From contig JALZVU010000139.1 in NCBI GenBank assembly GCA_023301795.1, forward strand, positions 1 through 64,000: a DNA stretch of 64,000 nt. The letters are read 5' to 3'. The notes under the pieces were generated by a model, which did not search any database, was not told the origin of the DNA, and worked only from the letters and a program-made list of their open reading frames with translations. The position numbers and the translations under genes were made by a program. Positions 45,699 through 53,991 of the stretch are shown in pieces. The DNA is from Granulosicoccus sp. (GTDB lineage: Bacteria > Pseudomonadota > Gammaproteobacteria > Granulosicoccales > Granulosicoccaceae). Within the stretch, counting starts at the first letter, position 1. Each line of letters begins with the position of its first letter.

Positions 45699-47849
45699 CT
45701 ATCCGGCCTCTTGAAAGTTATGCGCAACATCATCTTCAGCGACTTTGCCCATAGTCCGGTCAAACACACGTAAAACCTGCTCTTGGCGAATAGCCAGCGC
45801 GTTGATTTTTTCGGCCGTGTCTACCCGTAGATTTCGACGAATTTCCTGTCGCTTAAGCGCGCTGTGGCGATAGGCGATGAATGTATCTTCACATCGCGCC
45901 GCGTCTGGCCGTGCATCCTTGGCGAACAAAGTGGTGAAACCAACACAAGGAATTAATCCTTCCTCTACCGATAACTTGAGTTTACGATCATCCAGAATGC
46001 CTCTAAGCACTCGCTCAGCAAACTGTTCATCGTCTACATTGCTATCGTTGAACAGGCTGATCATCGTACTTCGCTCCACCTCATCAAGACGGTACTCATG
46101 AGCGAGGATAGCCAGATTCTGTGCAGAATACATATCCTGATACATCAACACCGTTTCGATGATGGCAGAGCCTGCACGCAGTCTAACCGTGTTGATGTGA
46201 TGTGGCCGTCTTGCGTATCGGGGGTCCGCAACGCTGTCTTTAATCTCAATGACCAATCTGTCCAACAAGGGGTCTACGATGCTACCCCTGTCGCGTTCAG
46301 CCCAGTAGATTCGAGCGCCACTGTGTCGCCAGTAACCCGCCATGAGCTCCGGATCCCGAATCCCCTCTTCCAGCGAGACAACGGTATCGAGCAGCTTGAT
46401 AACGATACCCGCAATGGTATAAGGCTGTTCTTCCTCGGTAGCGCGCACCGTCATGTTGGTGAATCGACCGACGTTGTATTGAGCTTGTGGCAGTAGCAAA
46501 TGCGGCTGATTCAGAGTCAGGTTTGCCTTACTGGCCCCTGCGCTCTGCACGGCAGAGTCGGTGAGCTCAGAAACCATGGCCGCTATGGGACCACCGAACC
46601 TGAATTGAATTTTTCGCAGGGAATGCCCATAACCGGTAACTCGAGTAGAGCCGTCTTCAACAACGTCGTGCAACATGGCCAAGGTGACCACCAGTGGCTC
46701 CAAGGCTCGGCCCAGCACACGCTCTGCAATAGCCGAGATACGGAAAGCATGGGCCGCCATCGTACTCAGTGATTTACGGCGACCTTTTTCCAGTGAGCGC
46801 ATCATCTCCAGACTGGCAATGTGCACCGCCTCAATAGAGTTGGGGGCCTCGGAGACCACAAAATATTCCATCACAGGCAAATTAATATGGACTTCGTGCA
46901 CCGCCTTACCGCGCCGGCCCGACAGACGCTCTCGCTTGTCAGGATCATCCAGCGCATCTCGAACCGCCATCATCAGCGTATTGCTCAAGGGCTCACGCAG
47001 CGCATAGTGATCGACGCCTTCTAATGAAAATGCCGTGCTGGTAAGTGCATAGGCTTCCTCAAGAAACGGACGCTCGGGAAAATCCACAGAGCAATCCACG
47101 CCTAACTGAGTGAGCTGATTTCGTTGTTCTGTATCCAGAAAGCTGATGACTTTGTCACCCGCCGCACGTGCATTCAGACGCAATCGACCTGCATGAATGG
47201 CCGCCGTGGCTGTAGCCAATTCAGGGCTGGGCGCCTGAGGCACAGGCTCGTTATTACAAACAGCCCTTTCGAAGACCTTAAGATAATTCGCCAGAGAAAC
47301 TACCAGTTCGGCAACATCGTCGCCAAACCAGGACCGCAAATAAGTGTCGTCAACCAGCTCTGTGTCGTGCGATGAAAACGCGCTGTAGCGATTAGCCTTT
47401 CCGTAGGCTTCCTGAAGCATCGACGCAACGATAAGATCATGAGAGATTGAATTCATGCCTTTTCCGTGGCAGCCGTACAACCGAACGCCCAACAGGATGT
47501 TAGCCGTCAGCACAGAGGCGTGAATAATGGGCTCAAGCTTGGGCAGACGATTTGTGTTTATCAGCTTGCGCCGCCCCATGGTGCCGATATCCAGGGAATC
47601 GGAATCTATAGTCTCGGGATTGATGTCCTGGTCAGCGAAGAGCTCAGCTGCTAGAAGATCACGTCCACGAAGCGTCTGGAACAATTGCCACGGCAGACTG
47701 GACAGAGGGACGAGGTGCTCAACCTCTTTCGCTATCCAGTCGCGGCTCAGCGTACCGGCGATGACGCGTTCCATGTCAGAAGTGCCTGCCAGAACACCAT
47801 AGGTTCTGACAAGTTTGACAAGATCGGTGAGCGGATAGGCACGCGCCAC
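45699..47849 (-). CDS. HD-domain protein distantly related to RelA/SpoT hydrolases
   Basis: A 716-aa cytoplasmic protein. The central domain has STMAAHAFRISAIAERVLG...LVVTLAMLHDVVEDG (HD at about 393-394), then IQFRFGGPIAAMVSELTDS and IAGIVIKLLDTVVSLEEGIRDP. These line up with the HD/ED and KLADRLHN motifs of (p)ppGpp hydrolases. The His, HD, ED and final Asp are kept, but RLHN is replaced by TVVS. Synthetase, TGS and ACT domains are not seen. The 300-residue N-terminal and 200-residue C-terminal parts are unassigned. It may hydrolyse a nucleotide, but the substrate is unknown. Confidence 0.7.
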   Translation of the reverse strand: MARAYPLTDLVKLVRTYGVLAGTSDMERVIAGTLSRDWIAKEVEHLVPLSSLPWQLFQTLRGRDLLAAELFADQDINPETIDSDSLDIGTMGRRKLINTNRLPKLEPIIHASVLTANILLGVRLYGCHGKGMNSISHDLIVASMLQEAYGKANRYSAFSSHDTELVDDTYLRSWFGDDVAELVVSLANYLKVFERAVCNNEPVPQAPSPELATATAAIHAGRLRLNARAAGDKVISFLDTEQRNQLTQLGVDCSVDFPERPFLEEAYALTSTAFSLEGVDHYALREPLSNTLMMAVRDALDDPDKRERLSGRRGKAVHEVHINLPVMEYFVVSEAPNSIEAVHIASLEMMRSLEKGRRKSLSTMAAHAFRISAIAERVLGRALEPLVVTLAMLHDVVEDGSTRVTGYGHSLRKIQFRFGGPIAAMVSELTDSAVQSAGASKANLTLNQPHLLLPQAQYNVGRFTNMTVRATEEEQPYTIAGIVIKLLDTVVSLEEGIRDPELMAGYWRHSGARIYWAERDRGSIVDPLLDRLVIEIKDSVADPRYARRPHHINTVRLRAGSAIIETVLMYQDMYSAQNLAILAHEYRLDEVERSTMISLFNDSNVDDEQFAERVLRGILDDRKLKLSVEEGLIPCVGFTTLFAKDARPDAARCEDTFIAYRHSALKRQEIRRNLRVDTAEKINALAIRQEQVLRVFDRTMGKVAEDDVAHNFQEAG

Positions 47850-47972
47850 GTTGGTCAGATTTCCATTAAAGCGATAAGGACACTACGAGTGTAGAGCATA
47901 GCAATACAGCGCCCTGTTTAGCGAATACTTAACCATCAGAAGCTATCGGTAATGTTCCCGTCATAATGCAGT

Positions 47973-49997
47973 TCACACTGCGGGCAAACTGACGACAAAT
48001 TTACTACCTTGCCCGATGACAGAAGTGACCATAATATCGCCGCCATAGCGCCGTATGATGCCATAACTCACCGACAGTCCAAGGCCGGTACCCTGCGCTT
48101 TTCCAGCTGTAAAAAAGGGATCAAAAACCAGCGGTAGATGTTCAGCTGCGATTCCCCTGCCAGTGTCCTCGACACAAATGTTTACATGCCGTTCGCCCTC
48201 ATCAAAAGCAACCACGGTAATAGCACCACCCGCATCTACCGCAGCAATGGCGTTGCTCAGGAGATTGACAAGCACTTGCTGAAATTCTTGCCTGTCGATA
48301 ATGGCTGCTTTTTCAGCATGATTTTTCACATTGACCTGAATATGCCGTCCAACCAACTCATGCGACAGAAGCTTGAGCGTGTCATCAATAAGATCGCCCA
48401 GCACCACAGGCGGATGCTCTCGTTGGCCATTATGCTTTTGACGTTCTGCGCGAGAATACTGCAATAAACGATCAGTAATGGAACGAATGCGATACACCTG
48501 CTCGATGATAAGGTCGATCTCAGTCTGCACCGGCACACGCTGGTCACCCAGATCAGCGACAAGCACATCCATATTGCCCAGAATGACAGCCGTAGGGTTA
48601 TTGATTTCGTGCGCCACACCAGCGGTAAGCTCGCCCAATGCCGCCAGTTTTTCAGCCGTTGCGAGCTGCCTTCGAGTCTGCTTCAGCAATTCGATAGAGT
48701 CCTGCAAACGCTCGTTCTGCTGCTTAAGCTCTACTGTACGCGTAGCGACCTTCTCTTCGAGCAGTAACGCATCGCGCTCAATACGTCGTCGATGCTGATC
48801 CACGTTGTTCAGCATGGCATCAAATTGAAACGCCAATTCGCCGATTTCATTACCCGTGGACATAGGGCCGATACGTTGATGCTCGCCACGAGCCGTCGCC
48901 CGAACCACCGATGTGATCGTTTCAATTGGAGAAAACACAGATCGTGCACCCACTATCGCCGCAACTCCTGCTGCCAGACTCCCGGCCAATATCAACGCTG
49001 ACAGTGCCGTGATCGCTTTGAACAGCTCTTGACGAAAAGGTGCCTCCAGATAACCGGCGTACAACATGCCCACGCGTTCGCCCGCGACATCCACGATGGG
49101 CTCGTACGCTGAGATGTACCAGTCATTGACCACGAAAGCTCGATCTACCCAGATTTGCCCTCGGGCAAGAACGGCATCACGAACTTCCTTGGACACACGC
49201 GTGCCCAAAGCTCGCGTTCCATCAGCCAGAAGCACATTGGTCGTAATACGTACATCATCAAGAAACACTGTCACCGTGCCGCGGCTGCCCGGCGCTAAAC
49301 TGCCTGGCCCGTAAACTAAGTCTCGAATACGGTCGACGAAAGTGAAATTACGATTGAGAAGCAGCCCGGCCTCAAGAATGGCTACTCGATTACCGGCTGC
49401 ATCGTAAACCGATTGCACCGTACGGATAACCATCGCCCGATCCTCAATCTGGCGTGATGTGGGTGCAGCGCGTACCGTGTCTACCAGTGGCAAAGTGACT
49501 GCCGAGGCCTGCAGTCCCTCCTGTGCTTGCCATTGTTCCACCGAGTAAATTTCAATACCGCTGATCGTTTCGACATCGCGTGTCAGCAGCACTTGGGCAC
49601 TCAATGGTGAGTCTCGGAAGTGATAGGGTTGCCAGCCACTGCTTGTCATTCTCTGCTGCGCATTCCCCGTCAACAGATTGAGGAAATCAAACTCACCCAG
49701 CGTACTTTGAACAACCATCAATTCGTTTAGTCGCTGCGCATCTCCAGTGTCAATAGCAGTTGCTAGACGGGCACTGTTCGCAAGCGCCAATAGCCGCCTC
49801 TGACCGATAGCTTCAATATCAGAGAAACTATCCCGCGCCACACGAAGATCGGTATTGACCTTGGCAAACAATTGCTCGTACGTGTAGTCGCTGGACCAGC
49901 GGTAGGCAAGCAACATAACAGTAACCGCCAATAACACCAGCGGCACTAGTACAAGACTCAGCAGGCGATAACGCAGACTGGCGTAACGCTTGGTCAA
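47973..49997 (-). CDS. Membrane sensor histidine kinase with Cache-type sensor
   Basis: A 674-aa kinase. Transmembrane helix 1 (about residues 12-33) leads to a periplasmic Cache-like sensor ending GERVGMLYAGYLEAPFRQELF. Transmembrane helix 2 (about 328-350), a HAMP domain, a coiled coil, the HisKA box GELTAGVAHEINNPTAVILGN (phospho-acceptor His) and the ATPase domain follow. ATPase motifs are QVLVNLLSNAIAAVD, VEDTGRGIA and TGLGLSVSYGIIRRYGG. The CHASE/Cache layout and NtrB-like core fit sensing of small organic acids or similar ligands. It lies 18 nt after its response-regulator gene. Confidence 0.94.
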   Translation of the reverse strand: MTKRYASLRYRLLSLVLVPLVLLAVTVMLLAYRWSSDYTYEQLFAKVNTDLRVARDSFSDIEAIGQRRLLALANSARLATAIDTGDAQRLNELMVVQSTLGEFDFLNLLTGNAQQRMTSSGWQPYHFRDSPLSAQVLLTRDVETISGIEIYSVEQWQAQEGLQASAVTLPLVDTVRAAPTSRQIEDRAMVIRTVQSVYDAAGNRVAILEAGLLLNRNFTFVDRIRDLVYGPGSLAPGSRGTVTVFLDDVRITTNVLLADGTRALGTRVSKEVRDAVLARGQIWVDRAFVVNDWYISAYEPIVDVAGERVGMLYAGYLEAPFRQELFKAITALSALILAGSLAAGVAAIVGARSVFSPIETITSVVRATARGEHQRIGPMSTGNEIGELAFQFDAMLNNVDQHRRRIERDALLLEEKVATRTVELKQQNERLQDSIELLKQTRRQLATAEKLAALGELTAGVAHEINNPTAVILGNMDVLVADLGDQRVPVQTEIDLIIEQVYRIRSITDRLLQYSRAERQKHNGQREHPPVVLGDLIDDTLKLLSHELVGRHIQVNVKNHAEKAAIIDRQEFQQVLVNLLSNAIAAVDAGGAITVVAFDEGERHVNICVEDTGRGIAAEHLPLVFDPFFTAGKAQGTGLGLSVSYGIIRRYGGDIMVTSVIGQGSKFVVSLPAV

Positions 49998-50015
49998 ACG
50001 ACACCGTTGAATAGC

Positions 50016-51374
50016 TTATGCGCCATACCAAAGGGCCTGCTTGCGTTCCAGAGTCTTGCGTGACACACCCAGAATTCTGGCTGCAGCCGATTTGTTATTG
50101 CCCACCGATTCCAGCACCGCTTCAATGTGCGCGCGCTCTACTGTCTCGAGATCAAAATGCACAGGAAACCCTGGCCCCTCCCAACCACCCGTCGGCGGAT
50201 CCACAATCAGGCTCTCTCTGGATAAATGTCCCAGTAAAATGGTGCGCTCTATGACATTGCCCAGCTCACGTACATTGCCGGGCCAGCCGTAGGCTTTGAG
50301 TTGCACCCAGTCATCATGCAAAAGCTCTACCGGCGCTACGCGCAACTGATGGGCAAAACGCTGCATAAAGGCATCAGCCAGCAATTGGATGTCATCTTCA
50401 CGTTCACACAGTGGAGGAATTTTCAGCGGCAACGCATTTAGGCGGTAGTGCAAATCTGCGCGAAAACGCCCTGACTCCACACGGCGGCCCAGATCCACGC
50501 TGGTGGTGGCTATCAGCCTTACGTTCACTTGTCGCACCTGCCCGAATCCGGGATGCCTAAGCTTGCCCTCCTCAACAACCTGTACCAGCATGGCCTGCAT
50601 ACGAGACGAAAGCTCATGAACATCATCGAGCACCAGAGTGCCGTTGTCGGCATGTATGAAAAACCCTTCAGGGCCGAACAGTTCGTGCTCTTCAGTACTG
50701 TCTTGCAACACCGCGCATCCAACGGCAACGATAGCGCCCTGCCGTCTACTCTGCGCATGCAGAGTTTTTGCCAGCAAACTTTTACCTGTTCCGCTGCGCC
50801 CGACAATAAGTACGCTTGAACTGGTGGCGGCCATACGCTGCACTTGAGCCAGTACATTTTTAATCAATTGATTCTCACCAATAAAACCATCTTCTCGCTG
50901 CATTTGCTGAATCTGCAATCGAAGCAGCGAATTTTCGCGCAGAATCTGCCCTCTCATCAGCGTGCGCTTGATAGACACCATCATCTGTTCCATGCGAAAC
51001 GGCTTCATGATGAAATCGTCCGCACCGTTACGCAGGGCACCAACCGCCATATCCATCTCTGCATAGGCCGTCATGTAAATCACGTGTGTACGCACACCAC
51101 GCTCACGAAGCCTGGCAAGCCAATCGATTCCGGTGAGACCCGGCAGACGAATGTCGACCAGTAGCACATCGAAGTGGTAGCGAAGTCTTAGTGCCTCCGC
51201 CTCTTCAGCGCTTCCGGCAACTTCCAGCAGAGCGCAACGATTCTCCAATGCGCGCTTTAGAAAATTGCGCATACCGGGTTCATCATCAACGACGAGAATT
51301 GAGGCAGAACGCAATAGAGGCACAAACTCGGCGTCTTCGGTGGTATCGCTTGTGTGGATATTGGCAGCGTTCAC
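50016..51374 (-). CDS. NtrC-family response regulator lacking the GAFTGA motif
   Basis: A 452-aa regulator. The receiver domain has Asp30-Asp31, phospho-acceptor Asp74 (LLVDIRLPG) and Lys124. The AAA+ domain has Walker A GRSGTGKS (192-199), ELFG (231-234) and the sensor RFRADLHYRLNALPL. The stretch after ELFG runs directly into PEGFFIHADNGTLVLDDVHEL. The GAFTGA loop that contacts sigma-54 is deleted, and Walker B ends Asp-Asp rather than Asp-Glu. The Fis-type HTH is at the C-terminus (NNKSAAARILGVSRKTLERK). It probably activates or represses without sigma-54. The partner kinase follows, and nth lies 33 nt upstream. Confidence 0.92.
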   Translation of the reverse strand: MNAANIHTSDTTEDAEFVPLLRSASILVVDDEPGMRNFLKRALENRCALLEVAGSAEEAEALRLRYHFDVLLVDIRLPGLTGIDWLARLRERGVRTHVIYMTAYAEMDMAVGALRNGADDFIMKPFRMEQMMVSIKRTLMRGQILRENSLLRLQIQQMQREDGFIGENQLIKNVLAQVQRMAATSSSVLIVGRSGTGKSLLAKTLHAQSRRQGAIVAVGCAVLQDSTEEHELFGPEGFFIHADNGTLVLDDVHELSSRMQAMLVQVVEEGKLRHPGFGQVRQVNVRLIATTSVDLGRRVESGRFRADLHYRLNALPLKIPPLCEREDDIQLLADAFMQRFAHQLRVAPVELLHDDWVQLKAYGWPGNVRELGNVIERTILLGHLSRESLIVDPPTGGWEGPGFPVHFDLETVERAHIEAVLESVGNNKSAAARILGVSRKTLERKQALWYGA

Positions 51375-51407
51375 ATCAGATCTCAGCGCTATTGTATGTA
51401 GTCAGCA

Positions 51408-52196
51408 TCAGCTGGCTGACTTCTTTACAGTATTTTTTCTAGTGACACGAGCACTGGATTTTTTAATTCCATTCTTTTTAGTCTGGGTTTTCCTACTATC
51501 GCTGGCGCGCTTCTTAGCCTTCGATTTAGCAATCGGCTTCGCCACCACCTTGCCTTTTTCATCGACCGCTGACTTGGAGCGAAAGTCACACAGATCAATA
51601 ATAGAACACTCTGGACAGCGTGGCGTGCGCGCTACGCACGTATAGCGGCCATGCAAAATTAGCCAATGGTGAGCATCCAGCAAATAGTCCTTTGGCACAA
51701 ATTTTATCAACGCTTTTTCCACAGCCACCACGTCTTTGCCAGGTGCCAACCCTGTACGGTTCGAAACCCTGAAAATATGGGTGTCGACAGCCATTGCCAA
51801 CTGTCTAAAGGCCGTATTGAGAACCACGTTCGCTGTTTTTCGCCCTACTCCGGGAAGTGCCTCAAGTGCCTCACGGTTATCAGGCACAACACCACCGTGT
51901 GTTTCACACAGCACCCGACACGCCTCGATCACATTCTTGGCCTTCGTGTTGTACAAACCAATGGTGCGTATGTACGGCTTGAGCCCCTCTACCCCCAATG
52001 CGAAAATCTGCTCTGGCGTATTGGCTACAGGAAATAACCGCGCGGTTGCTTTGTTAACGCTGACATCAGTAGCTTGAGCGGATAAAGTAACAGCCACAAG
52101 AAGTTCAAATGCAGAGGAGTACTCCAGTTCGGTTTTAGGCTCAGGGTTAGCCTGCTTGAGACGACGGAACATCTCGAGGCGCTTATCTTTGTTCAT
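51408..52196 (-). CDS. nth: Endonuclease III
   Basis: The DNA glycosylase/AP lyase Nth removes oxidised pyrimidines. The product of 262 aa starts at MNKDKRLEMFRRLKQ (ATG 52196; an upstream frame to 52244 is not supported). It has ELLVAVTLSAQATDVSVNKAT, the helix-hairpin-helix LPGVGRKTANVVLN with the catalytic Lys, the catalytic Asp in AVDTHIFRVSNR, and the Fe-S motif C-x6-C-x2-C-x5-C (CVARTPRCPECSIIDLC). An unusual 50-residue Lys/Arg/Ser-rich tail follows the cluster. E. coli Nth is 211 aa. Confidence 0.95.
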   Translation of the reverse strand: MNKDKRLEMFRRLKQANPEPKTELEYSSAFELLVAVTLSAQATDVSVNKATARLFPVANTPEQIFALGVEGLKPYIRTIGLYNTKAKNVIEACRVLCETHGGVVPDNREALEALPGVGRKTANVVLNTAFRQLAMAVDTHIFRVSNRTGLAPGKDVVAVEKALIKFVPKDYLLDAHHWLILHGRYTCVARTPRCPECSIIDLCDFRSKSAVDEKGKVVAKPIAKSKAKKRASDSRKTQTKKNGIKKSSARVTRKNTVKKSAS

Positions 52197-52246
52197 AGTG
52201 CATGGTACGCGCATCGACGAAAACGCAAAAGCTGGACGGCCCATTC

Positions 52247-52270
52247 GTCATTTGCGAGGTCATTTGCGAG
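52247..52270. repeat. Perfect tandem 12-bp repeat upstream of nth
   Basis: GTCATTTGCGAG occurs twice in direct succession, about 50 nt upstream of the nth start codon. It may be a recent duplication or two adjacent binding sites in the nth promoter region. Confidence 0.85.
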
Positions 52271-52373
52271 ATTGCCTTGTGTAACCCGCCGTAGCCGTCT
52301 CATTCGTCGGCACACGAACTTTACAAATATGAGCGGTTTGGAGACAATTTTCAAAATCGAAATACGTTTATCG

Positions 52374-52475
52374 TATGATGTGTGATGACTCAAACCCATT
52401 GTGATGACAAGAGTGATCAAGTCGCAGTCACGATATGATGTACGATACAGGCACTGCATTTGAGTGCAGTTTTTT
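52374..52475 (+). promoter_or_regulatory. Repeat-rich leader ending in an intrinsic-terminator-like hairpin
   Basis: TATGATGT occurs at 52374 and 52434, and GTGATGAC at 52382 and 52401. ATACG/CGTAT flanks a possible -10 (TATGAT). A hairpin ACTGCA-tttgag-TGCAGT followed by TTTTTT closes it (52453-52475). No plus-strand gene lies upstream, so the terminator belongs either to an attenuated leader of the 52548 gene or to a short RNA of roughly 100 nt. The 5' end is not defined. Confidence 0.45.
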
Positions 52476-52547
52476 AATCGTAGCCGGTCGGCTGCCCTTT
52501 AGTGTTGCGAAACGGCTTTCGCTGTCGATGCATGGATTCATCCATAT

Positions 52548-53741
52548 ATGCAAGAATCTGAGAAAGATCGTGTGTTGGACGACAATGAACGTCTAGAGGT
52601 CATCGACTCTCTGGAGGCTATTCTCGCCACCGATAAATTCGAAGCAGCCCCGCAGATGTCAGCGTTTCTGCGCTACGTGGTGGAGCAGGCAGCCGATGGC
52701 AATCAGAGCCGCATAAAAGCTTTCACTGTTGCTGTTGATGCATTGGGCAAGCCAGATTCGTTTGACCCACAGAACGATCCTGTGGTTCGCGTACTTGCGG
52801 GAAGGCTGCGCGCAGCATTGGCGGCATACAACGACGATAATCCAGATGCCCTTGTCGTTATAACCATGACACCTGGGTCGTACGTACCTTCATTCGGGCG
52901 TGCAAATAAGAATACCGGGCAGCTACCTACTGAACCCGTCTCAAACAACGCTAATCATCAGCGGATTTTTGCCACTACCGCAACCTCCAATGGTACACAG
53001 AACGATATACGCGGTAACGATCAACGTCAGATGCCTGCAAACGGCGCCATCGGCACTGGTAGGTTAGATGCTGGGCTCACAGCCAGAGCTGAGATCGAGG
53101 ACACTGAAGGCCTGCGAGCGCACCAACCTCAAGCAACAGGATTTGCTGCCATTAGGCAGGCTTTCCAAACGGCGCCCAGGTATGCAGTGATTGCAACAAT
53201 TGTTGCAGTGGTCTTTGCCAGTGGCTTACTAGTCAACGGCAAGTTCAAAGGTAATGGGCCAGTCATTCTTGCCGCAACACCTGACGGCACTGGTGCTGAA
53301 ATCCCCACATCGCGCATTCGGCCACTCGACCCTACTGTTTTTGTCAGCGCAATAAGCTACGGAGACGATCTGGAAAATAATCTGAATACACTGGTGAGTG
53401 GCGCCATTTCCGAGAGCGAACATGTCAAGTTGAATCGGATACTAGACACACAACGCGATATGCGGTTCTGGCCAGAAGACTACATTCTCACAGTAACCGT
53501 CGTTGATGTGCCTGATGAAACACAAGTGAACATGCTGCTTGTTGAGGCACGAACCGGGCGATTTGTACATTCTGAAACAACCACACTCAATAGTCAGGCT
53601 GCCAGTCAGCTCAGTCCGGTTGAACTGACAAACGTTATAGCAACGGTACGCACTGTGGTCGACATAGACGGACCTTTACTGAGAGATTTCTCTGACAGGT
53701 ACAAAGATCGGAAATCTAACCTGCATAGTGCCTACCACTAG
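52548..53741 (+). CDS. Membrane-anchored protein with N-terminal winged-helix-like regulatory domain
   Basis: A 397-aa protein. Residues 15-115 (SLEAILATDKFEAAPQMSAFLRYVVEQAADGNQSRIKAFTVAVDALGKPDSFDPQNDPVVRVLAGRLRAALAAY...PGSYVPSF) match the domain that opens many adenylate-cyclase-like or TolB/TPR proteins and is thought to be a winged helix. A polar linker, one membrane helix (about 212-231) and a periplasmic domain of about 165 residues follow. The layout resembles ToxR/CadC-type one-component sensors. It is not a recognised named family and its target is unknown. The repeat-rich leader lies just upstream. Confidence 0.75.
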   Translation: MQESEKDRVLDDNERLEVIDSLEAILATDKFEAAPQMSAFLRYVVEQAADGNQSRIKAFTVAVDALGKPDSFDPQNDPVVRVLAGRLRAALAAYNDDNPDALVVITMTPGSYVPSFGRANKNTGQLPTEPVSNNANHQRIFATTATSNGTQNDIRGNDQRQMPANGAIGTGRLDAGLTARAEIEDTEGLRAHQPQATGFAAIRQAFQTAPRYAVIATIVAVVFASGLLVNGKFKGNGPVILAATPDGTGAEIPTSRIRPLDPTVFVSAISYGDDLENNLNTLVSGAISESEHVKLNRILDTQRDMRFWPEDYILTVTVVDVPDETQVNMLLVEARTGRFVHSETTTLNSQAASQLSPVELTNVIATVRTVVDIDGPLLRDFSDRYKDRKSNLHSAYH

Positions 53742-53758
53742 CCGAGCATTAGGTCGGG

Positions 53759-53977
53759 CTAATACGACGAGTTGTTTGCCTGATCGGGATGAATCTCGTC
53801 GGCCACCTCGTCCGGATCAACACCATTGATTAGCAGAACTTCCTTTACCGTTTCCAGATCGGCCTGGATCTGCTCAACGCGCCCAGGAAAGTCATATTCG
53901 TTAACATCGTTGGCCTTAGGCATGTAGCAAAACGCGGTCTTTAGCGCGTGTAGAACCTCTTCCGACAACTCACTCAT
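53759..53977 (-). CDS. Small acidic hypothetical protein downstream of lexA
   Basis: A 72-aa acidic helical protein (MSELSEEVLHALKTAFCYMP...VEQIQADLETVKEVLLINGVDPDEVADEIH). It starts 14 nt after the lexA stop on the same strand, so it should be co-transcribed with lexA and SOS-induced. It has no membrane helix and does not resemble SulA. Family was not recognised. Confidence 0.65.
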   Translation of the reverse strand: MSELSEEVLHALKTAFCYMPKANDVNEYDFPGRVEQIQADLETVKEVLLINGVDPDEVADEIHPDQANNSSY

Positions 53978-53991
53978 TATTTTTCTCAGTA

